DNA of 6,827 bases from JBBQNY01 sp038221545 (GTDB taxonomy: Bacteria > Pseudomonadota > Gammaproteobacteria > Xanthomonadales > Ahniellaceae), in contig JBBRIE010000164.1 in assembly GCA_038221545.1 (NCBI GenBank), positions 1-6,827 on the forward strand. The letters run 5' to 3'. Made by a program: the position numbers and the translations under genes. The notes below the pieces were generated by a model that worked only from the letters and a program-made list of their open reading frames with translations, was not told where the DNA came from and did no database searches. Shown here piece by piece: positions 1 through 5,374 of this stretch (position 1 is the first letter of the stretch; each line of letters opens with the position of its first letter).

Positions 1-43
1 AGCCGAGCTTGCGCTCGGCTCTACAAACAGCGGGGCAACGGCG
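1..43 (-). repeat. GTAG-type REP hairpin, left copy of a direct repeat
   Basis: Positions 1-20 form a perfect stem-loop (arms AGCCGAG at 1-7 and CTCGGCT at 14-20, loop of 6) followed by CTAC at 21-24. Read on the minus strand this is a GTAG head followed by a hairpin, the layout of the SMAG/GTAG REP family known from Stenotrophomonas and relatives. The unit plus its flank to 43 recurs at 156-197 with one difference, a single extra G in this copy. It begins exactly at the window edge, so a partner element may lie outside. REPs of this kind are thought to be spread by REP-associated tyrosine transposases acting in trans; none is encoded here. Confidence 0.7.
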
Positions 44-104
44 CTCGCGCGGCACCATCCTGCGCCCCACGCTCGCCCGCCTCGCATATGCGTGCCTCAA
101 CCCT

Positions 105-197
105 GTAGCAGCGGAGCGCCAGTTCCGCTGGCCTTTCGTACGACCGGAGACCCGAAGCCGAGCTTGCGCTCGGCTCTACAAACAGCGGGCAACGGCG
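105..197. repeat. Inverted pair of GTAG-type REPs
   Basis: A plus-strand unit starts with GTAG at 105-108, followed by a 7-bp stem (CAGCGGA 109-115, TCCGCTG 124-130) with an 8-nt loop. A minus-strand unit ends with CTAC at 176-179, preceded by the stem AGCCGAG 156-162 and CTCGGCT 169-175. The two heads point away from each other at the outer ends, the usual arrangement of a REP dimer (BIME-like). The stems differ in sequence, so they are two REP subtypes. The right half with its flank (156-197) is a near-exact copy of 1-43. The probable role is a structured intergenic element that can stabilise or end transcripts; no function is proven by sequence. Confidence 0.72.
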
Positions 198-353
198 ATG
201 TCTCCGTGCGAGCGGCGGGTTATTCGAAGCTGTGGCGAAGTTGAGTTCGGGCCGCTGCTCGAAGGCGCCGATGTCGGAGCCATCGCCGTTGGCCGCGTTC
301 GTCACCGCCTGGTCCACGGGACGCGCGAAGCCGCGCTGATCGTCATCGATATC
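198..353 (-). pseudogene. Detached C-terminal piece of a beta-helix/choice-of-anchor Q type surface protein
   Basis: Minus-strand translation gives DQRGFARPV (341-315) and, 13 residues later, DIGAFEQ (275-255). This pair of motifs, a DQRGFxRPV segment followed by DIGAFE, marks the C-terminal end of large secreted right-handed beta-helix proteins (CSLREA/choice-of-anchor Q type). Such proteins run to several hundred residues with many beta-helix turns before this point; here nothing recognisable precedes it. Upstream, the frame enters the 16-bp tandem repeat at 354-385 and then only antisense of the next reading frame. Downstream, no stop appears until position 21 and the frame runs through the REP cluster, so the normal end has probably also been lost. 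I read it as a remnant left by rearrangement, not a working gene. Confidence 0.6.
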
Positions 354-386
354 GCGGTTAGCGGGGTCAGCGGTTAGCGGGGTCAG
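354..386. repeat. 16-bp tandem duplication
   Basis: GCGGTTAGCGGGGTCA occurs twice back to back (354-369 and 370-385), followed by another G. The last copy runs into GGGGTCAGAGT (379-389), a motif that reappears at 695-705. The repeat sits exactly between the beta-helix remnant on the minus strand and the Gly-rich frame on the plus strand, so it marks the probable junction of a rearrangement. Confidence 0.85.
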
Positions 387-387
387 A

Positions 388-636
388 GTGACGTTGTCTG
401 CCGGATCGGACGGTAGCGTCAGCGGCGGACGTGCCACTTCAGCGCGCGGCGTCAACGGCGGCAGCCACGACGGCGATACGCAATACGCCACCGGCCAAGG
501 GGCGACCCATAGCAGCGGCGCCACTTCCGCCGCCGGCGCAACCTACAACGGCCAGACCCAGGCGCAGCAGGGCGAGGGCGTCACTCACAGCGGGACCTGC
601 ACGGACGCAGCGGGCAACACGGTGGCTTGCCGCTAA
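388..636 (+). CDS. Small Gly/Ser/Thr-rich protein, probably lacking its original 5' end
   Basis: This is an 82-residue frame starting at GTG 388. It is rich in Gly, Ala, Ser and Thr, has a loose internal repeat (GATHSSG near residue 38, GVTHSGT near residue 64), and ends in a two-cysteine tail, CTDAAGNTVACR (Cys71 and Cys81). Third codon positions are mostly G or C, as in real genes of this window, and the tail looks like that of small exported proteins. There is no signal peptide, hydrophobic segment or Shine-Dalgarno sequence before the GTG. The frame stays open back to 340 through the tandem repeat at 354-385, so the first codons derive from repeat DNA. I infer that a secreted low-complexity protein lost its leader at the rearrangement junction; a genuine short cytoplasmic protein is less likely. 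I do not recognise a named family. Confidence 0.4.
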   Translation: MTLSAGSDGSVSGGRATSARGVNGGSHDGDTQYATGQGATHSSGATSAAGATYNGQTQAQQGEGVTHSGTCTDAAGNTVACR

Positions 637-694
637 ATCGCTTGAGGCCGCTGGAAGCGTCTTTGCCTCAGGGAGCCGCCCTCCATGCAGAACT

Positions 695-714
695 GGGGTC
701 AGAGACTCTGCCCC
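695..714. repeat. GGGGTCAGAG near-palindrome in the 637-861 gap
   Basis: GGGGTCAGAG at 695-704 is followed by one A (or the shared centre) and then CTCTGCCCC, the reverse complement with one base missing. The same GGGGTCAGAGT core occurs at 379-389, and a variant GGGTCAGG at 1376-1383. Motifs of this kind commonly lie near IS200-like/REP-associated transposases in proteobacteria, which is recall and not shown here. The rest of the 225-bp gap holds a 7-bp tandem (GTTTCGC twice, 717-730) and a weak 6-bp stem (746-751 with 763-768). I see no convincing -35/-10 promoter for the gene at 862. Confidence 0.5.
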
Positions 715-850
715 CTGTTTCGCGTTTCGCATGCTCTCTGCCACACCGTTTGCCTGGAAGTGAAACGGGCACCGCTTCCCGCGCAGCCACACATGATCGG
801 CGTAACATGAGCTCGCGGACAGCCGTCTGCAGGTCGAATTCAGCACACAC

Positions 851-856
851 GGGGGA
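851..856 (+). promoter_or_regulatory. Ribosome binding site for the gene at 862
   Basis: GGGGGA lies 5 bases before the ATG at 862. It is purine-rich, and it supports this start over upstream codons because the signal peptide begins directly at that ATG. Confidence 0.55.
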
Positions 857-861
857 ATGCC

Positions 862-1299
862 ATGAAAGTACGTTTTGAGTTGCTTGCCGCATTGTTGCTG
901 TTGGTTGCATTGCCGCTGGCTGCGCAGGAGCGCAGCTACAAGGAAGGGGCAGTGACGGTGGTCACTTCGGTCAGGGTTGCGGATGGTCAGATGGAGAACT
1001 ACACGGACTATCTGAGCAAGACCTACAAGCCGGTGATGGACGCCCAGAAGAAAGCGGGCATCGTGAGTGGCTTCTACGTCTACAGCACGCGGGCGCGTAC
1101 GCCGTCGGAGCCCAACATGTATCTCGTGGTCACCTACCCGAACATGGCGAGCTTTGATGGTTTGAACGATCGCACCGAGCCGGTGGCCAAGTCAGTCACC
1201 GGCGAGAGCCGGGCTGAAGCTGCGGCAGCAGGCGTCAAGCGCGGGTCCATGCGCGAGATTCTTGGCAGCGAGGTCATCCGCGAGATCGAACTCAAGTAG
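862..1299 (+). CDS. Small exported protein, probable dimeric alpha/beta-barrel fold
   Basis: The product has 145 residues. Residues 1-21 are a clear Sec signal peptide: a short basic start (MKVRF), a Leu/Ala-rich core, and a probable cut after Ala21 (LPLAA|Q). The mature 124 residues open with a strand (VTVVTSVRV, 31-39), then a helix with aromatic and charged residues (MENYTDYLSKTYKPVMDAQKKAGI, written here in parts: MENYTDYLSK 44-53 and VMDAQKKAGI 58-67), a second strand (FYVYST 71-76), and a third (MYLVVTYP 86-93) followed by NMASFDGLNDR. That order resembles ABM/EthD-like ferredoxin-type domains that form dimeric barrels, but this is a fold guess from the pattern. No cysteines or obvious catalytic set are seen. 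It appears to be a single-gene unit, with repeat-bearing gaps on both sides. Likely location is the periplasm or outside the cell. The function is unknown. Confidence 0.85.
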   Translation: MKVRFELLAALLLLVALPLAAQERSYKEGAVTVVTSVRVADGQMENYTDYLSKTYKPVMDAQKKAGIVSGFYVYSTRARTPSEPNMYLVVTYPNMASFDGLNDRTEPVAKSVTGESRAEAAAAGVKRGSMREILGSEVIREIELK

Positions 1300-1375
1300 C
1301 CGAAACGCCGGCGCGGCGTCCAGGGCCCATCAGCCCATCCGCTAGCGCCGGCAACTGGTCTGCGCGATGGAACAC

Positions 1376-1457
1376 GGGTCAGGTTCCACTTTCACGAAGC
1401 GCGTTTTCTCGACAAGACGCGGTGGGCTGCACTTTCCCACGAAGTGCACATTGACCC
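1376..1457. repeat. Imperfect inverted repeat with inner hairpin
   Basis: The arm at 1376-1391 (GGGTCAGGTTCCACTT) and the reverse complement of 1442-1457 (GGGTCAATGTGCACTT) match at 12 of 16 positions. Inside, TGCACTT 1428-1434 and AAGTGCA 1442-1448 form a perfect 7-bp stem with a 7-nt loop. The 82-bp unit encodes no protein of note. Its GGGTCA ends resemble the motif at 379-389 and 695-705, so it may be a small palindromic mobile repeat. Confidence 0.5.
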
Positions 1458-1479
1458 TGGTTTCCGGACCCTGGTTTCC
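1454..1479. repeat. 14-bp period tandem repeat
   Basis: ACCCTGGTTTCC occurs at 1454-1465 and 1468-1479, separated by GG, giving nearly two copies of a 14-bp unit. It overlaps the right end of the inverted repeat at 1376-1457, suggesting a duplication at the element boundary. Confidence 0.8.
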
Positions 1480-1633
1480 TTGCGCTTCCACGATGCGCGT
1501 GAGCGATGGTGGGTCGCGATTTGGTGCCCGTCGAGCGCGTTCCGAGACATCGTGAAAAAATGTGTCACGCGTCACGCGTTTGCGTTCAGGTTCTGGGCAT
1601 GATGCGCGGGCAACCGGGAACCGGGGCGGTCTG

Positions 1634-3454
1634 ATGGTGCGTTCGAGGGTTTGCTCAGCAGCGGCAGCGCTATCCGTGGCGTTGTCGCTGCTGCCGCTTG
1701 CGGTGCATGCGCAAGGTGCACCGCCGCTCTTCGGCAGCAGCTTCGAGAACGGCGAGCCGAGCGCGGTCCCGGTGGTCGCGAGCGATACCGAGGCCGCACG
1801 CTTCCTCGACCAGGCGACGTTCGGCGGGCGACTGCAAGACATCGCGCGCTTGCGCCCCCTCGGTTACCTCGGCTGGCTCAACGAGCAGTTCGCGGCGCCG
1901 ATCTCGCTCGAGAAGCCCTACCTCGACTGGGTCAGCAATCTGCCAGCCGACAGCGGTGTTTACCAGCAGCAGCGGCTCGAGGCGTGGTTCATCCACACCG
2001 CGCAGTTGCGCAATCCCAGCAACCTCGCGCTGACCCACGACGACCAGCTGCGGCAGCGCGTGGCGTTCGCGCTGAGCGAGGTGATGGTGGTGTCGGACAA
2101 GAATGCCGCGCTGCTGTTCCAGCCTTGGGCGCTCGCCGACTACCAGGACACTCTCGCGCGCAACGCCTTCGGCAATTACCGCAGCTTGCTCGAGCACGTC
2201 ACGCTGCATCCGGCGATGGGCCGCTTCCTCAGCATGCTCGGCAATCGCAAGAACGACCCGGTGCTGAACATCCGCCCCGACGAGAACTACGCGCGCGAGA
2301 TCCTGCAGCTGTTCTCGATAGGGCTTGTGCAGCTCAACCAGGACGGCACCGAGGTACTGGTCGGCGGCAATCCCGTGCCGACCTACAACCAGAGCACGGT
2401 GCGCGGTTTCGCGCACGTGTTCACCGGCTGGAACTTCGCGGGTTGCACCGCACAGAACTACAACGACTGCGAACCCGGGAATCCATACAACGCCCCGTGG
2501 TTCACGCCGATGACGCCGGTCGAGGCGTTCCACGACAACACCACCACCAAGCAGCTGCTCGTGTATCCCGGCGTGGCGCTGGCAAACGGCGTGCTGGCGC
2601 CGGGTGGTAACGCCACGCAGGAACTCGGTGCCGCGCTCGACAACGTCTTCAACCATCCGAACGTCGGGCCGTTCATGGCGCGGCACATGATCCAGCGCCT
2701 GGTCACCAGCAATCCGTCGCCGGCCTACGTCGGGCGCGTCGCGGCGGCATTCAACAACAACGGGTCCGGTGTGCGCGGCGACATGAAATCGATGATCACC
2801 GCGATCCTGCTCGACCCCGAAGCGCGCGCAGGTTTGCTGCCGACGCCGCAGACCTTCGGCAAATTGCGCGAGCCGATCACCAAGCTGGTGCGCCTGTTCC
2901 GCATCGCGCCGGGCATCTCGACCAACGGGCGCGTGTTCCGCTACTCGCATCCGCGCGACCAGTTCGGGCAGCTGCCGTTGAGCGCGCCATCGGTATTCAA
3001 CTTCTTCAAGCCCGACTTCGCGCAGCCAGGCGAGATCCGCGACGCGGTTCTCGTGTCGCCGGAATTCCAGATCGCCACGGACACGCAGCTGGTCACCGCG
3101 CCCAATGAACTTGGCTGGCGCATCTTCCTGTTCTACGTCGGCAGCCGTTACAGCAACGCCTGGGAGAACGGCGCGCCGGTGCCGCAAGAGACGTTGATGG
3201 ATTACACCGCGCTCAAGGCGCTGGCCAACACCAGCGCAGCCGCGCTGGTCGATCATCTCAACCTGGTGATGATGTCGGGCGGCATGTCGAGCTTCATGCG
3301 CGATCTTCTGATCACGCGCTTGAATGGACCATTGCCGGATGCGTTGCCGGGCGAGGCCCCGGGGCTCAGCGTCGCGGAGCGACGCGCACTGTTCCGCGTG
3401 CAGCAGGCGCTGTACCTGATGGTCAATTCCCCCGAATTCAACATCCAGAAGTAG
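1634..3454 (+). CDS. Secreted DUF1800 family protein (COG5267-like)
   Basis: The product has 606 residues from ATG 1634. I chose this start over the in-frame GTG at 1562 because it begins a Sec signal peptide directly (MVRSRV, a hydrophobic core, probable cut after VHA at residue 26); a weak GGGGCGG lies just upstream. After the cut comes LFGSSFENGE (31-40), a short motif also seen in secreted proteins of Xanthomonadales. DUF1800 hallmarks follow in order: AARFLDQATFGG (54-65), RQRVAFALSE (140-149), PDENYAREILQLFSIGL (215-231), GFAHVFTGW (258-266), FHDNTTTKQLL (299-309), APSVFNFFKPDF (451-462) and the C-terminal LYLMVNSPEF (593-602). Length and motif set match a complete family member. The biochemical role of DUF1800 is not established; it is usually found next to a DUF1501 gene, as here, and is expected to act outside the cytoplasm. 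The family call is firm, the function is open. Confidence 0.95.
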   Translation: MVRSRVCSAAAALSVALSLLPLAVHAQGAPPLFGSSFENGEPSAVPVVASDTEAARFLDQATFGGRLQDIARLRPLGYLGWLNEQFAAPISLEKPYLDWVSNLPADSGVYQQQRLEAWFIHTAQLRNPSNLALTHDDQLRQRVAFALSEVMVVSDKNAALLFQPWALADYQDTLARNAFGNYRSLLEHVTLHPAMGRFLSMLGNRKNDPVLNIRPDENYAREILQLFSIGLVQLNQDGTEVLVGGNPVPTYNQSTVRGFAHVFTGWNFAGCTAQNYNDCEPGNPYNAPWFTPMTPVEAFHDNTTTKQLLVYPGVALANGVLAPGGNATQELGAALDNVFNHPNVGPFMARHMIQRLVTSNPSPAYVGRVAAAFNNNGSGVRGDMKSMITAILLDPEARAGLLPTPQTFGKLREPITKLVRLFRIAPGISTNGRVFRYSHPRDQFGQLPLSAPSVFNFFKPDFAQPGEIRDAVLVSPEFQIATDTQLVTAPNELGWRIFLFYVGSRYSNAWENGAPVPQETLMDYTALKALANTSAAALVDHLNLVMMSGGMSSFMRDLLITRLNGPLPDALPGEAPGLSVAERRALFRVQQALYLMVNSPEFNIQK

Positions 3455-3466
3455 GCGGCGACGACA

Positions 3467-4894
3467 ATGACCACTACAGGGATCTACGACCATCGCAAGT
3501 TCCTGCGCTGCTCGATCAAGTCGGCGCTCGGCGGCGTGGCGCTGTATAGCGCGCTGGGCAATCTCAGTCTCGTGGCGGCGGCGACGCACGCCGCTAACGG
3601 CGGCATCTTTGCCGACTACAAGGCGCTGGTGTGCGTATTCCTGCACGGGGGCAACGACAGTTTCAACACCATCGTTCCCCACGACCTTGCCCACTACAAC
3701 GTCTACAGCGCGTCGCGTCCGGCGCTGGCGATTCCGCGCGCCTCCATCCAGGCGCTCGCATTGACGCCGCAGAGCGTGCAACCCGGAATGCCCGGCGGCC
3801 CGCCGAGCGACGGCGCGAGCTACGGCCTGCATCCGTCGATGCCGGAGCTGCGCACGCTGTTCAACAACCAGCACGCGGCGATCATCGGCAACGTCGGTCC
3901 CCTGCTCGGCCCGGTCACGCAGGAGCAGTACCAGAACGGCACCCACGCGGTGCCGCCGCAGCTGTTTTCGCACGATGACCAGGCGAACTTCTGGCAGACC
4001 TCACGGCCCGACGATGCCAACGCGAATGGCTGGGGCGGACGCATCGCCGACCTCTTGTACGACGGCAATCCGAATCAGCAATTGCCGATGACGATGTCGC
4101 TGTCGGGCCAGAGCCTGTTCCAGCGCGGCGGCACCATCGACCAGTACGTGATGGCCGCGCAGGGCGTCGAGCGGATCGACTACCTCGGCCAGTATCAGAA
4201 CGAGCTCGGCACGCAGACATTCAATGGACTCATGGCCGATGGTGTGCAGGCGCACATGTTCGAACGCGCGTATGCGCGCGCCACGCGGCGTTCGATCGCC
4301 ACCTACACGATGCTTGGCGACGCACTCGATCCGCTGCCGGTCTGGACCACGCCGTTCCCGAACAATTTCATCGGCGCGCAGCTGCGCCAGGTCGCGAACC
4401 TCATCAACGTGCGCGGTGCCGACGGCCTCGACATGCGCCGCCAGATCTTCTTCGTCGGCCTCGGCGGCTTCGACACGCATGATGACCAGGTCGCGACGCA
4501 CACCGACATCCTCGCGCAACTGTCGCAGGCGCTGAACGCGTTTTACGCCGCGACCGAGCAGATGGGCGTCGCACCCGCGGTCACCGCGTTCACCGCATCG
4601 GATTTCGGCCGCACGATCTCGACCAACGGGGATGGCACCGATCACGGCTGGGGCGGACATCACTTCGTGGTCGGCGGCGCCGTGCGCGGTGGACGTTTTT
4701 TCGGCCAGATGCCGTCGCTCGCGCAGAACGGCAATCCGAACGATGCGGGCTACGGACAGATCATTCCCACCACCGGCGTCGAACCCTACTCCGCGACACT
4801 GGCCTCGTGGTTCGGCGTCAACGACAGCGGCCTCGCCGATATCTTTCCGAACCTCGGCCTCTATTCGAGCACGAACCTCGGCTTCATGGCCTAG
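3467..4894 (+). CDS. Exported DUF1501 family protein (COG4102-like)
   Basis: The product has 475 residues. Its ATG is 12 bp after the DUF1800 stop, with AGGCGG overlapping that stop as a weak ribosome binding site, so the two genes form an operon. The N-terminus HRKFLRCS (9-16) followed by a hydrophobic stretch to about residue 40 resembles a Tat signal, except that the first of the twin arginines is His (codon CAT). Family motifs are LHGGNDSFN (59-67), SHDDQANFWQ (168-177), GGFDTHDDQ (333-341), FTASDFGRT (375-383) and TDHGWGGHHF (391-400). DUF1501 belongs to the alkaline phosphatase/sulfatase-like superfamily, and the conserved Asp and His in these motifs (Asp63/64 region, Asp336, His338, Asp378, His393) are in places where metal ligands would be expected; that assignment is inference. 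The substrate is unknown. It probably works with the DUF1800 partner in the periplasm or at the surface. Confidence 0.95.
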   Translation: MTTTGIYDHRKFLRCSIKSALGGVALYSALGNLSLVAAATHAANGGIFADYKALVCVFLHGGNDSFNTIVPHDLAHYNVYSASRPALAIPRASIQALALTPQSVQPGMPGGPPSDGASYGLHPSMPELRTLFNNQHAAIIGNVGPLLGPVTQEQYQNGTHAVPPQLFSHDDQANFWQTSRPDDANANGWGGRIADLLYDGNPNQQLPMTMSLSGQSLFQRGGTIDQYVMAAQGVERIDYLGQYQNELGTQTFNGLMADGVQAHMFERAYARATRRSIATYTMLGDALDPLPVWTTPFPNNFIGAQLRQVANLINVRGADGLDMRRQIFFVGLGGFDTHDDQVATHTDILAQLSQALNAFYAATEQMGVAPAVTAFTASDFGRTISTNGDGTDHGWGGHHFVVGGAVRGGRFFGQMPSLAQNGNPNDAGYGQIIPTTGVEPYSATLASWFGVNDSGLADIFPNLGLYSSTNLGFMA

Positions 4895-4916
4895 CTCTGC
4901 CGGTCGCCGTTGCAAT

Positions 4917-5336
4917 TCAGGAGATTGGGGGCGGGCGCGCTCTGCGGGGTCGCCGCCGCGCGGGCGGATAGCGCAGCCACGCGGCGAGGACCAGCAGTCC
5001 GAACGCCGTGTAGGCGACGATGAACACCCAGGGCGGCGCGTCGTAGAAGATCAGCCGCGAAAGCCAGTGCTCGATGAAGCCTCCACCATAGGTCGACTCC
5101 CCGGCCTGCGCGCGCAGCCACTGCTCGAGCGTGGTGAGTGGGCAGGTGAAACCCAGCCACGCCTCGGCGACCACGACGGCAATCGTGCCGATGTGGGCAA
5201 GGCGGAACCACAGGTGGTTGACCCACCGCCATCCGCGCAGGTTGCCGACGACGACCAGCACGAGGCCGGCGACGACGAACACCACCCACGCGACGTGCAG
5301 GGTGAGCACGACATCCGCGAGCAGTCGATAAGGCAC
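4917..5336 (-). CDS. DUF2784 family inner-membrane protein
   Basis: The product has 139 residues from a GTG at 5336 (MPYRLLADVVLTLH, the usual opening of this family). Three hydrophobic segments are visible: about 8-31, 45-62 and 101-121. The family signature lies between the second and third: CPLTTLEQWLR (65-75), then AGESTYGGGFIEHWL (78-92). The C-terminus is a basic Arg/Pro tail (RRRPRRARPPPIS), expected on the cytoplasmic side. Length is typical. The function of DUF2784 is unknown. The gene converges with the DUF1501 gene, their stops being 22 bp apart with no clear terminator hairpin between. On its own strand it follows a short unrecognised frame by 38 bp and may share a transcript with that and the hydrolase. 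The upstream GGGGA on the minus strand is rather far from the GTG. Confidence 0.88.
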   Translation of the reverse strand: MPYRLLADVVLTLHVAWVVFVVAGLVLVVVGNLRGWRWVNHLWFRLAHIGTIAVVVAEAWLGFTCPLTTLEQWLRAQAGESTYGGGFIEHWLSRLIFYDAPPWVFIVAYTAFGLLVLAAWLRYPPARRRPRRARPPPIS

Positions 5337-5374
5337 GCTGGCGAGTCCCCGGGCCGTTGCGGTCGTCGGCCGTG

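Larger units (their letters stand above)
1300..1633. other. Intergenic region with inverted and tandem repeats
   Basis: This is a 334-bp gap before the DUF1800 start. It contains a small stem (ACGCC 1305-1309, GGCGT 1315-1319) and an 8-bp inverted repeat (GCCGGCGC 1307-1314, GCGCCGGC 1345-1352) just after the preceding stop. Neither has a T-run, so a Rho-independent terminator is not shown. Next come the repeats at 1376-1479. Close to the operon there is an A-run (1555-1560) and a 7-bp tandem GTCACGC at 1564-1577. The DUF1800 frame is open back to a GTG at 1562, but that stretch lacks a signal peptide pattern and is better read as leader DNA. No confident promoter could be placed. Confidence 0.5.

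Noticed and set aside
83..92. Perfect 10-bp palindrome CGCATATGCG
   Set aside because: It is too short to interpret and not repeated elsewhere in the window.
1..640. CRISPR array
   Set aside because: Repeats are hairpins in mixed orientation with irregular spacing; there are no regular spacers and no cas gene.
1307..1352. Terminator after the 862-1299 gene
   Set aside because: The inverted repeat has a 30-base loop and no T-run.
1551..1569. CRP/Clp-like site (CGTGA...TCACG)
   Set aside because: The spacer is 9 bases, not the 6 required by the TGTGA-N6-TCACA consensus.
1562..1633. Earlier GTG start for the DUF1800 gene
   Set aside because: It would place 24 polar residues before the signal peptide; the ATG at 1634 begins the signal directly.
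1670..3973. Very long minus-strand open frame (767 codons) antisense to DUF1800 and part of DUF1501
   Set aside because: It is Arg/His/Gln-rich with no domain, and it lies opposite two firmly identified genes; long antisense frames are common in GC-rich DNA.
4001..4915. Minus-strand 304-codon frame opposite DUF1501
   Set aside because: It is an antisense shadow without recognisable domain or start signal.
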